Shown piece by piece: positions 12,383-23,694 of a stretch of DNA of 64,000 nucleotides. The DNA comes from Polytrichum commune. Taxonomy: Eukaryota > Streptophyta > Polytrichopsida > Polytrichales > Polytrichaceae. Within the stretch, counting starts at the first letter, position 1. The number at the start of each line of letters is the position of its first letter. Under the pieces are notes generated by a model. That model saw only the letters and a program-made list of their open reading frames with translations. It did not search any database and had not been told where the DNA came from. The stretch lies in assembly GCA_950295325.1 (NCBI GenBank), contig OX485806.1:31680001-31744000 (forward strand), given 5' to 3'. Made by a program: the position numbers and the translations under genes.

Positions 12383-13004
12383 GAGTAATCTCCCGCTTAA
12401 GTACGCATCCCGGTTAAGTGCGCAATTTTTTTTGACAAAAATTAGGGTTTGCTTGTGCTTTTATTGTTTGCGGAGTCGTTTGTCGCGAATGCATGGATGT
12501 TTTAGAGTTGAAATTCCATGTCAGTTTGTTGACGTTTTCGATGAAATGTCTTCAACAATCGTCGCAATTCATCATGTGTTTGTTCAGCTTCCGTTTGAAC
12601 ATCGGAGCAAAGCGATTGGTTGTCGGTGTCGAGGGCGGGGTCGTGTAGAGCTTCGAGGCCTTTGAAATCGGTAGCACTTTTGGATTCAGCAAATGTCTCG
12701 ATAAGTTAGATTTCGTTGCAGTATGTTCTCCCGATCATCCCGAACTTTCTGGATGGCGCCTTCACTGACTTCATACTCCCACCCCAGTGCCCGCTTGTTT
12801 GGCGCGTTTCGGTGTTCTCAACTTTGCAATGATTTCACATCCCTAGGCTTCAGTCAAGTGGGTTGCCTCAATTTTCATTCATTTCCTGTCGTGATTCATC
12901 GAATCAAAGGGTCTAGAAAACGATATGAGTAAAGTACGCACCTACCGACTAAGTGCGCACCAACGGCTCCGGTTCAAAGTGCGTACTTAAACGGGAGATT
13001 ACTG
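12383..13004 (+). mobile_element. Tc1/mariner (pogo-like) non-autonomous element, 622 bp
   Basis: Terminal inverted repeats (right end in reverse complement CAGTAATCTCCCGTTTAAG; left end GAGTAATCTCCCGCTTAAG) continue with GTACGCA and are flanked by TA on both sides, as for Tc1/mariner elements. CAGT-type ends are common in pogo-like families. The interior has a more mixed composition than its surroundings and short frames at 12432-12665 and 12723-12932 with no recognisable domain; it may be captured host DNA. Confidence 0.75.
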
Positions 13005-13006
13005 TA

Positions 13007-14795
13007 GACTCATCCATTGCATACTATAGGTGAATTATACTATTTTATATAAATTATAATTTTTAGATACTCAACTTCATAAATAGCATTAGAGACCCCA
13101 AAGTAGTAATGCAAAGCCTGGGTGGAATGAATTTGCTCTCGACCTTATAAGGGGCTTGTTTTTACTAGAGCCCCTTCATCCACAATGGTGGAGTTGACAT
13201 AGATGCCATGAATCCTAAGTCCTATGATGGCACCTAATATTGACTAGTGTAAACATATTGATTGTAGGGTGCTTCCCACTTCAACTCTATTTGCATGTGT
13301 AGGATAAACAATATTCTCAAAAACATGTCCACGTGTCGTTCTTCAAGGTGGGTCAAGCCCGTAGCCACATAAGAGAGGCATGCCTTATTCAAACACGTAC
13401 TACATTTTTGGTGGTGCAACATGGTTTTAGTGTCCTCCTAAAATGAACACTTCTAGTATGATTTGAAGAATTGGTACAATGGTTCATTGGTTGGGACGAC
13501 CGAAACTTGAATGCTCGACCATAACCGCTTTAGGTAGATCTATGAAACAATGACTAAGAGGATTGCATATTTGCTCTTTGAGAACTCGTCACATAGTGAT
13601 GTCTAGCCACTTTGAGGCTATTCTTATGGCATCAAGCTTGTACAATGTTTGCTATTTTTGGATATTGGATTTCAGTTGCACATTAGGAAAGGTCAAACCT
13701 CATGAAAGTAATTATAATAGGTTCATCTACCTTAGTTGGTATTCCATCATGGAAAGCATACTCCATCCACCAAGTTACATGCATTCGAGTCCCATAGCAC
13801 ACATGGTCCCAAACCGTGCCACCATGACACGTTTACAATAATTTATGTTGTGCCACAATGTGTGCTCTAGACCTCGTATGTTGGTCGCGGACACTACTGT
13901 AGTGCCATGGTGTATGTTTCCATGTTACATTATTTAAGAAATTGTTGAAATATTTGAGTTTTTATTTTGGTTAAGAGCCTCACTTCCGGTGAAGAAAAGT
14001 GAGAATATCATAGATGTCCCCTTATTAAAAATTTGAAATACTATAAATAACTATATATCCTAGCAATGTTTTGTTTTGCATTTTTTCTAAGGTTATGGAA
14101 AAAATAAATAAACATTCATGAACTTGACTGCACTTGACAATATATCCTTGCCACAATAGGGTATCAATGGAGGTCAATCCAAATCTTGTCCTAGTTTGTG
14201 CATTGGATTACTCTTCAAGCAGTCCAATTCATGAACATTCAAAAAGCAAAGATTTATATCTCTTGATGACCTTCATTTATTATACAATGACACTTAGGAC
14301 CTAGGTGGGCCAAATGGAGCACTGGGTGACAACGAGTTGGGTCCACCCTTGAATGGCCATCATCAAACATAATTCCTATGAGGCCAAGATTATGCACATT
14401 ATTGGATGACTATGTAAACATTGTGTTGACCCACATGACATTCTAATGAATGAGGTGGATGTGTTTAATGTGGGGTTCACCCTAAACGAATTTGGGTGGA
14501 GAGCATGATGCCTTTCCCAATGAAAATCACATATATTGTAGGGTGCTTTCCTCTATTGCCTGGAATAAATAACATCCTCAAACTTTTTATGCAGTCACCC
14601 TTCACATGTCAAAACCTACCTAAACCAAAGCACACATTATCTTCTAGACCAACCACCATGCAAGTTCACTAAAAGGAAAAACGAAATCAGATTGTGCTAG
14701 ACATGCGGTGCTCCAAGGCTCGTATGTTGGTAAACTAAACACCTAATTTAGTGTGGCATTCAAATTGACGTTCCATGTATATTAGAGTGGTGCTC
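13007..14795. other. Intergenic, nothing recognised
   Basis: Two stretches, about 13250-13400 and 14535-14660, share a TTGTAGGGTGCTT...CCTC-type motif and may be old copies of one repeat. No gene is supported. Confidence 0.35.
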
Positions 14796-14799
14796 ATGA

Positions 14800-14970
14800 G
14801 TTGTCATGTAATATAACATTACACAACTCATATGTGTTTCATGGGGCCATGTACCACGTGACCATGGTTCTCCTTTAATTCCAAGATTCCCCATTTATGG
14901 GGAGCACTTAAGATGTGTACCGTGAACTTTTCAACAAGCAACTACAAATCATCAAATTTGCAAAATCACA
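14800..14970 (-). repeat. Dispersed repeat family G, copy 1
   Basis: The reverse complement matches about 52135-52290: TGTTGAAAAGTTCA..GTACACA, then GTGCTCCCCATAAAT and a block ending near CATATGAGTTGTG. No coding capacity. Confidence 0.55.
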
Positions 14971-15194
14971 ACATCTAACTTTAGAAAGATATCATCATGT
15001 AATTACTTAGTAATGCTACGAACACCATATATGTCACATAATACCCTTTCCGAATATTTCCACCTAGGTGAGTGGAGGACAATTAATGTGAGTTGATGAG
15101 AAAAGGGGGGGACACTAAATTGGACGTTGAGTGTAGTGGGCTTGCGGAAGGCAAGATGAAACGTTCATTTTGCTTGGAAGCACTTTACGCTTAC

Positions 15195-15476
15195 CTATAT
15201 ATGCTTTGTTAGTCAAGATACTACATGGGCATCAAAGGAGGTCATTCTAAGAGCCTTGTCAACTAATTGGACCCTCTTAGTGTTAAGTTAGTCCCGCACT
15301 CCCTCCGGCTCACGACTCTTCATATCAAGAAATCGCTCTCCGGCTTACTTTTTGTTTGGCATAATTTAACACCTGCAACTGCAGGCACTATGATGACAAC
15401 ATGCAATAGAAAGGAGTGGGAAAAGAGGGGGCATGGGTGATAAATATTAATACTCACCCACCCACCCACCACTAAA
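15195..15476 (+). repeat. Dispersed repeat family F, copy 1
   Basis: Shares with about 20760-21010 the blocks TTTTTGTTTGGCATAATTTA, CATGCAATAGAAAGGA and a closing CACCCACCCACC tract. No coding capacity. Confidence 0.55.
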
Positions 15477-16029
15477 CAAAAAAGATCATTATGGCCTTGC
15501 ATAGTGGAAGTCCGACTGCTAGTTTCCTCCTACACCGTATGCCTTGGGAGCCTATGCGTGTGGGGGTCGAGAATCTATCATTATAATGTACACAACGAAA
15601 CCCATATAGAGGAAGAGAACTAAGGTAGTATCCGGACCTCATTTGGTTATTTTTTATAATCAAACATTTATATAATTGAGTGGTGTGTGGTAAGATGTCA
15701 TGGGTCTCAAACACAAACATTCAAAAAGAGAAAGAAAAAAAAGCATGTGTTTATAGAAAAGAAGATTCAAATCGCGTGCTCGAAACTTTGTTAAACTATG
15801 TGTGTTTTTTTGGGTCAAAATCATATCACAAAAATTCATGACTTTGTTTTATTCATCACTATAGCAAATATATTGAACAGGGTGTGGAATATCGATAAAT
15901 TAGCGTTGGACAACCTAATTGCACATATTGGTGTATGTTAGATAGTGGACATCGTGAGCGAGGAGGTGTGGGGACCTATATGGGCATTGTGGCTTGAAGG
16001 AGGATAATGCCAAAGTTCAAATAAGGGGG

Positions 16030-16432
16030 CCTTTTGATACCCTTGCCACACCGCGCGCGAGGGTCCAACCGGTGCCTAGCTAGCCCGGTCGGTGCGCCTC
16101 CCCCCCCCCAGTCGAGGCCGCCATCCAGGGCAGATGAGACAACATCCCAAAGAGCCCTGGTTGGTTGGCTACAGAGCACCCAACAGATGCCCAACCGGTG
16201 CAAGACCCCCTGCAGCTTGACCCATCCAAGATAGATGGGACAATGTCCCAAAGAGCCCTAGATGGCTAGTTGCAGTGCACCCAGTCGGTGCCCGACCAGC
16301 CCAGTCGGTGTGCACCCCCCCCCCTGCGCAGTTGAGGCTGCCCATCCAAGCAAAGAGCCCTGGATGAGTGGCCCCAACTGCCGGGGGGGGGGGGGACATT
16401 GACCGCGCTGGCTGGACCCCCGGTGTGGCCAT
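16030..16432. repeat. GC-rich minisatellite with C and G runs
   Basis: Three degenerate units of roughly 105-115 bp share CCATCC..G, AGATGGGACAATGTCCCAAA and AGAGCCCT.GATGG. The tract ends in a run of at least 12 G at about 16382-16395, which could form a G-quadruplex. Overlapping frames on both strands are low-complexity artefacts. Confidence 0.6.
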
Positions 16433-19400
16433 GCTATGAGCATGGTTGTGGATGCAACTTTTGTCAATACGGATAGGAAAACGTAGTCGGATTTAGTGGA
16501 AGATCTTAGGACAAAGACACACCTCAAGAGGGGTGGCAGCATAATATTTTGTGTTGGATGAACGGAGATTGCGAAGGTGCCCAGGGTAAGGCCTGTGAAG
16601 GAGCCACCTCGGATATTGAGTTTGATTGGAGTTGGTGGAAGGGAGCGGGAGTTTCAAATCCCTTCTCCACTTTACCCTTTGTAAGTTAAGCCTACTGTTG
16701 GTTTCTAGGATAAAGGCACGTGTGCCATTTATGAGTGCGTATGCTTCTGTTTGTTTCGAAGGCCAGCTTTGAGAAAATCTGACCATCATATTTCTTTGGA
16801 GGATCCCGTTTACATGAAGGCCATGACTACTGGGTGAGCAAAGACTCTTCCTACCTCCATATGCATGAGTTTTAAATGGGTAGCGTCAAAATCCTCGATT
16901 TTGGATGCAAGACTAATAAAACTACACTAAATGGTCCTATTAAGTGGGTGGAAGATTAGCGTGGAAATAATAATTAATAGTGTGGACCACACTAATTTTC
17001 TAGTCAAGGTGGAATTAATGTGGATCCAAGACCTTGAGTCTTCCCCTAAGTCTTCATAAAGATTTCCAACCAGCACATCGAATATTATATGTACGACAAA
17101 AGTAGGACAAAATAAAAGGAACACCTACATTAAAAAAATCAATATTTACTATGGTCCACGCTAATTTTCTATTAGAAATCTAGCATGGGGTGAAAATCAA
17201 TGTGGCCCATAGTAATAGGACTATTTGATGATGCTTTCAAAGAAGATATGAATTTGATATATTGGGAAAATATATGTAGCCGGGTTGATGCCTTGATGTG
17301 CAAGGAGTTGAGTAAAGTGCATATATATTGCCCAGGGTCCCCCGTGTGCTTGGAGATGGGGTAGTAGGATTTGTGGAACTATAGGGAATGAATCGTGATA
17401 GCGGTGCATATGTTGGGCTTCTACCTCAAAGTCACCCACTTGGATTAACTTTGGTACGGATGGTAAGACTGACATGGTAGTGTGATTGTGGGTAGTACAA
17501 AGATGTTGTAGGATGCCACAATCATACCACATATAGTATGTGATAGGTTTTGGTTTGGGTGGGTGGATTATCTCTTCTACTTGGGTTGTGGGATGTGTGG
17601 AGGTATGGGAAGGGGGGGGGGGGAGGGGGGTGAGAGAGAGGAGTGTGGTGTATGGTTGAGCAGAGCAAGCAATAGCGAGAAATCACCTTGTTAGGGTGTT
17701 GAACCTTGTCAAGAAGACGGTTGTCATTGGAGTTATGAGGTCGTTTGCTGTTGGGAAAAGTGAACCCAAAATTCGTTGAAATTGTGAAGGTGCTCAAAAC
17801 TCCTCTTTCCTCATTTTTTGTGTGTGTTTCACATTGCACCTATGCCTTTTTGGGGTGCTAGTCACATTAGTGGTTTTGTGTATTTGATTGTGCAAGCAAT
17901 AAAAGGTGTTTATAGATAATTCTTTCATCAATTGAATTCATGGTTTTGAGTAGAGAGCATAACTCTTGTCTTGTCTCTGAATTAAGTTGTGGCTATCATT
18001 AAAGCATGCATAGTAGACACTAATTAACAAGTGGAACAAAATGGTTCAAGTAGCTCTCTTTTGTTGAAGATACTTCGAGTTTTGATCGTTGTCAGAACTA
18101 TAGTATGCAAGCAAGGAAAGTCAAAACAAAAACTCACCTAAAGATAGAATTGTAAAAAAAAAAGTGGTAGACCAAAAAAATAGCTCCAATAAAGGTTTGG
18201 TTTCTTAGGAGGGTTTAGGTTTCTTAGGAGGGTTTACAAGATGTGTACAAAATTTGGTAATCATTGTGTGGAGTATGGGGATCCAATTGACTTGATGGAC
18301 CGTCCATCAAACATAGAAATCGGCTTATGTTGGTATCAAAAAGGAACCAACAACATGTGGACTTACAATGATACTGATCATTTGATGAAACTATGATTGC
18401 AACAACTTTTGTGACATATATTGTAGGCGTTATACACTTAGATGCATATGAGTTACGTCCGGGGGATGGAAAAGTCTTCAACAACTTTATTGATGAATGC
18501 TAGGATTTTGCATTATTTCATTTGATAGGGGTTGATAGTTATTTAAAAGTATATTTGTGTACTTATGTTAATGACCATATATGAATGTAATTTATTTTTT
18601 ATGTATACAAACTGTCACTTGTACTTTTATCATTGAGATTTTACATATATTGCTTGATTTTACACCAAAAAAACCTTGTATATAAAAAGTTTTTAGAGTA
18701 TGTTGCGAATGCATGCGGTTATTGATTTTTAATGAAATGTGCACCCCCGGGCAACCAAGAGAGCAGGGCCAGTTGAGAAGGCCTCTTGTAAGGAAGGAAA
18801 GTCGGGCCGTTGAAGAGGCATCTTGAAGAAGAGTCTAACATTAGGCAGAAAAATGTCTCATCTGTGCAAAGATGAGGGCCACTTCACACCCGAGACTGAG
18901 AGCCCGTGACCAGTACACTTCAAGCACTCTCATTGGTGGAAAAGGCGGAGCCGGTCCAAGTTCGCTCCACACTACGCTTGAGGGACCAACGGAGTTAGTG
19001 AATGCAAGATGGATGTGAAGTCTACATGGATTCTTACATGGCATTGAATGGATCATGTTTCATGGTCACTTAGATTGTTTTCAAACACCACCTCCTGGAG
19101 GTAGGCCTAACACAAAAACAAGTGATCATGGCACTCCGACTACTCACAACCGTTGATTTATTCTATTTTATCATGTGTGAGGACTTGCATGAATAAAATT
19201 TCATTGAGTTGGCAGTTGGTTGAGGGCCCGGTCACATATGACTTCACACTACACTTGAAGATTTGTGACCACACTACATGATTGTGGAGGTGTGTTTGGA
19301 CGGCCTTTGGGCACTTTCTTTCGGGCTCTCACGTTTTCATGGTCACGGCTCTTGGCTCGTGTGTGAAGTGGCCTTGAGGGTGGGACCGTGGGTTTGCATA

Positions 19401-20755
19401 AGAGAGAGAGTGTCTTGAGAAATACAATTGAGAAGAGAGCATGGTAAGGAGGTAGGAGGGAGATGTCATGTGTGCACATTCTTTGAATAAGGGAAAAACG
19501 GCAGTACCACCAAAGGAGTAGTGCTCGAAGGTGGCAACTATGGTAGAAATACCATAACCCGTTAACCACCCTCTAGCCGTGCACTAGACCGCCGTCACAA
19601 TGGTAAAGTGCCATTTCTAAAACGGATCATGACTCGGCAACCCACTTCAATGCGTGCACACTTAGTGTAGCCAATGGGAGTCAAGTGTTAATGTACTCGT
19701 GAGGTAACCGATTTAGACGATGTTCTATATGGAAATGCGGATTACCGTGTTCGGTGTAGAGAGAATGTAGTGAACGAGTAGGGGGTTGGACAAACTTTCC
19801 ACTTTGAAAAATTGTGGAATATTTTGTACAAGGTAGAAAGATATGAAACAACTTGCATTCTTCATGAATCGTTCTCGTCTATCTTGGAAAATTATCTCAT
19901 GATTGTCAAACCAAATCTTCAATGCGAATCACCTTATTTTCACAGGTTATGGTGTTTCTACCTTACTTGTGTGAGATGTGGATGTGTGATATGATGTATG
20001 CATGTGTTGTCGGGAGCTGCTGGTAGCAGTGTATTCTCTCGTCTTTGCATTGCGATGGGGTGTTTTAACATTGTTGCAACCATTGAATCGTGCTAGAGGT
20101 GTTGAAAATCACCAACATTGTGCAATCAGTGTGGCATCCGTTGTTGCTTTTGGATTTTCACGGAGCGCCTCTGTCCCTGTTGCGTCTTCCTTGGAGCGTC
20201 GCCTAAGGGGGGGGGGGGGAACTAGATGCAAAAACACTAAAAGTGTTTGTTGGCTCTGTCTGTAGGACAAAGACTATGCATCAACTTCTTTGTTTCAAGA
20301 GCAAATTTCCTAATCATTTTGCGTTTACATTTAGATGTTATTTGTTCTTGCTATTATTGATCTAGTTTATTTAATGTGGATGTTAATTATAGTTATATAT
20401 ATATCTAGTTAACTGTAGTTGCTCCCTAGAATGTATTGAAAAAAATATAGTTTATTATAGTTTAGTTTGGCAGTTGTTGATTATTTATTTTAAAAATTGG
20501 GTGATAAATGAGTAGCTTCAATTCTTGACCTGCATTTTAGAAAAAGGTGCACAAAATCCAAAAAAGGTTTGGTTATAGGTATAGTAAATAGCCATGGACT
20601 GGCATAAGCAAAGTGGATAGCTACAATTAGAGTCTTTCATAAGAAAGGACAAAACCTCACGATTCTACCGTTTTCTTGTTTTAGGCCCATGGTCTTGCCT
20701 TAGTTGTAAGCTTACAACCGAGCAATCCCTTTAGTGGGTGAACGACAACCTTGGA
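16433..20755. other. Intergenic, nothing recognised
   Basis: No supported gene. It contains G runs at about 17610-17632 and 20208-20219. Frames here are short and show no domains. Confidence 0.35.
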
Positions 20756-20759
20756 AGCA

Positions 20760-21010
20760 CTTTATATGCTCAACCACCGTGACTCGTCACTCTAAGATTC
20801 TTTGTCACTATTTGCACCCTCTTTTATAGTTACCGTACTTCTCATGAACAATAACAATAATAACCAAAAGACATCCCCCTCCATCTCCGGCTGACTTTTG
20901 TTTAGCATAATTCACGACCTCCAACCGCAAGCGTGATGGGCACCATGCAATAGAAAGGATGGAAAAGAGAGTGGAATAAAGACTCAAGACTGACCCACCA
21001 CCACCACCAT
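20760..21010 (+). repeat. Dispersed repeat family F, copy 2
   Basis: Second copy of the repeat at 15195-15476, ending in an ACCCACCACCACCACC tract. It directly abuts the foldback element that starts near 21028. Confidence 0.55.
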
Positions 21011-21027
21011 GTGTGGGTGTGTCTAGC

Positions 21028-21485
21028 ACAGTGCCCGGGAAGTTTTTTGGCATAGTGGGGTCAAGATCCTAGTGATTCTAAATCCAGCCGGTTACATGTT
21101 GACATCATCTTCCGGTGTTGCTTCATTCAGTGGAGGTATATTCCATAGATTCCTCTAAAACGATCGATCATTCTTTTGAAGTCTCCAACATCAACCGGTT
21201 ATTTCTCAAACTCAACCGGTTCGTCTGTAACCGACCGTTGGTTCTCCCCGGACAGTGATGATCGGGGGGAACCAACAGTTAGTTAGAAATGAACCGGTTG
21301 AGTTTGAGGAACAACTGGTTGAAGTTCATCAAGACTGCATGAAAAATGACCGATCGTTTTATAGAATATACCCCAATTTAATAAAGGAAAACCAGAGGAT
21401 GTCGACACGTAACCGGTTGGACTAGCAAGCACTAGAATCTCAACCGATTATGCCCAAAAATGTCCCCAATCACTGCCGGACAGTG
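21028..21485. mobile_element. Long foldback of two hAT-type MITE units (family A)
   Basis: About 21028-21250 is the inverted complement of about 21262-21485. Both arms carry the family A core (AACCGGTTATTTCTCAAAC or its complement). A short loop around GGACAGTGATGATC lies between them. Each arm corresponds to one whole solo element as seen at 31949-32163. The pair is bracketed by a 17-bp direct repeat that differs at one base (GTGTGGGTGTRTCTAGC at about 21011-21027 and 21487-21503). Transcription would give a hairpin of over 200 bp. Confidence 0.7.
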
Positions 21486-21589
21486 GTGTGGGTGTATCTA
21501 GCGTATGATACCCACAAAGGCAAAGAAGGACCGCGAGAATTGTTAACTAAATTGGGTGGGGGGGGGAGGTTTGCCCTTTGTCACGATTC

Positions 21590-21613
21590 GCCACCCCCCC
21601 CCCCCCCCCCCTC
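21590..21613. repeat. Poly-C tract
   Basis: A run of about 18 C interrupted only at its edges. On the complementary strand it is a G-quadruplex candidate. An (AGGC)n tract follows at about 21777-21806. Confidence 0.6.
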
Positions 21614-21892
21614 CCCTCCCCTCCTTCCACCAGTACCATTACTTACATGCAGTACTCATGAATTATTATTATGACCCCCCCAGAAGGCCAGCCTGGTAGG
21701 CCCCCTGCCAAGGACGCCTACACTAGCTCCTGTCACCGCCTACCCGCTCACGACACTCTGTAGCCTGTCACTTGGCAGGCCGTCAGGCAGGCAGGCAGGC
21801 AGGCAGACAGAGACACAGCCAGCTCGTCGCAGCCTTCCTTCCTTTCCTTTCCTTCCTTCCTCCTCACTGCTGCTACCTTTCTGTTGTGGAGG

Positions 21893-22243
21893 GTAATGTG
21901 GGGGTGTTATTTGGTTCGTTTCCTCATGATCAGATTTACACAACAAACACTCGTGTTGCATTAGCACATCTACGATGAAACATATGCCAAAAGCCGGATT
22001 GAAAATCGGACCTCCCTTTCTTTTGTTGTACTTATTGGAAGTGCATGTTGGTTGATTTCTTAACTAGATACATAGGTCCTCCTGATTGTGTTCGTGATTG
22101 AGTGTCGAGTAGTTGTTGGTGTTTGAAGGTGTAGTCCGATCTCTTTTAAACATGAGTCTTTTATGATGTTTTCTCTTTGATCCTCACCGAACCACATCAT
22201 GATTAGGTTTAGGGGTCCGGTTAAGGAAAACGAACCACTTAAG
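21893..22243 (+). repeat. Dispersed repeat family E, copy 1
   Basis: Shares GTGTTATT.GG.TC.TTTC, TGTTGCATTAGC and TGATCCTCAC..AACCAC with copies at 22506-22845 and 61585-61950. Probably a relative of family B. An inverted GGGTGTTAT lies at both ends of the 22.5 kb copy. Confidence 0.5.
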
Positions 22244-22245
22244 GC

Positions 22246-22500
22246 CCAATCTAGAGAGAGAGAGAGAGAGAGAGTACTCGTGAGCGTACCTCTCATCCAT
22301 CCAACATAAAAACTTGACTCCCTGTAGGTTTATTGCCGATTCATCTTACATGACTTTGCAGACGTTAATTTGGGGTCTTTAAAGCTAATTTCAATGTTAA
22401 TTCAATTAGACAAAGTAACCTCCGGGCTGCATAATATTTCGGGGTTTTAATGTTGGATGGATGAGAATGTGTTCATACACGATAATCATGTCTCTCCTTG
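22246..22500. mobile_element. MITE family C with GA-tract terminus
   Basis: Inverted ends: after a GA microsatellite, GTACCTCTCATCCATCCAAC on the left; on the right, in reverse complement, CATTCTCATCCATCCAACAT. Related copies lie at 46265-46500 and 50505-50670, and the tandem array at 48.1-49.8 kb is built from the same terminus. Confidence 0.6.
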
Positions 22501-22505
22501 TTAAG

Positions 22506-22845
22506 ATACGTGGGTGTTATTCGGCTCATTTCTCATGTCCTCTGGCTTCTATTGATTGAAATTACACAATGAAGCTTGTGTTGCGTCAGCTAATCGAGTA
22601 TAAAGCATTAGCAAAAATCGGATTGAAAGTTTGATCTCCTAGGATTTCGTGTTAAGCTTGTTCTCCCAACTATGTTCGCTATCCATTGAATGTGGAGTAG
22701 TTAATAGAATTTGGAAGCGCAATCCAATCTCCTTTGAACATGCGTCTTTATGATGTTTGTTCTTTGATCCTCACTTAACCACACACCAATCAAATATAAG
22801 TGTCTAATCACAAAAAGTAACTACATAACACCCGCATACACCTTA
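22506..22845 (+). repeat. Dispersed repeat family E, copy 2
   Basis: Second copy of the family E repeat, followed at about 22858-22990 by the start of a third, truncated copy (GTGTTGTTCAGCTGGATTCC). Clustering of three related copies within 1.1 kb suggests local duplication. Confidence 0.5.
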
Positions 22846-22994
22846 AGGTAAATGAATTGGGTGTTGTTCAGCTGGATTCCTTGTTCTCCATCATCTGTTT
22901 GTAAGATTTTATGTCACGAAAGTTGTGTTGCATTAGCAAGTCTACAATGAAACATAAGCAAAAAAATTGGATTGGTAAATTGGTATTTTCCTTG

Positions 22995-23690
22995 AATCAG
23001 TAACTATGTTTTTATTATCATAAGTGCATGCACTACCAACACATGATAGCCCACCCACACTTACTAGTGAGGGCCACCAATGACCGGTTCCTACCAACAT
23101 TGGTTACATCCAGTGGCCATCATTGACCAGAACGAAGCTAAAAACGGCCCCTATTGGTAGGAGCCGTTCGATGGTCACCCACACTAATAAGTGTGGGCAT
23201 GCCACGAGTCCAGGCAAATTGTCCCACATCAATGAAAGAAATACAAACTTACCACATCGATGCAGTAGAGTTGCCCATGACTCATCACATGCTTGTATCT
23301 TAGAGCGTGCCCACACAAATTGGTGCGGGCCACCAGTGAACGGGCCACTAGCGATCACTCGAAAACCGAGTTCCATTACATTCAATGGTCATCATTGGGC
23401 AAAAGTGAGCTTAAATTCACCCCTCCTCGTTGACATAAGCCATCAAACCCCCTCCCCCGGTAAGTGTGGGCATGTTATTAGTGATGTATGAAGTTGATAT
23501 AGATCCCCTCCACAATTGTGTTGACTATTGAGGGTAGAGTAGTTAATAAAATTTGAAGACATCTTTGCAGTCTTTATGGTGACTGTCTGACTGTTGTTGC
23601 TTAGATCCAAACCTAACCCACCACACGGGTGACCATTCAACAAACATAGGTGTCCGATATGAAGAAAAATGGCCGAATAATAACACCAGC
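22995..23690. other. Intergenic, repeat fragments
   Basis: Repeated small blocks (CACACT.A.AAGTGTGGGC, GGCCACCA.TGA) at 23050-23480 point to an internally duplicated element. 23510-23680 is the end of a family B-like copy. No gene supported. Confidence 0.4.
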
Positions 23691-23694
23691 GATC

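Noticed and set aside
16034-16542. Overlapping frames rich in Pro, Gly and Ala
   Set aside because: They come from the GC-rich minisatellite and its C and G runs.
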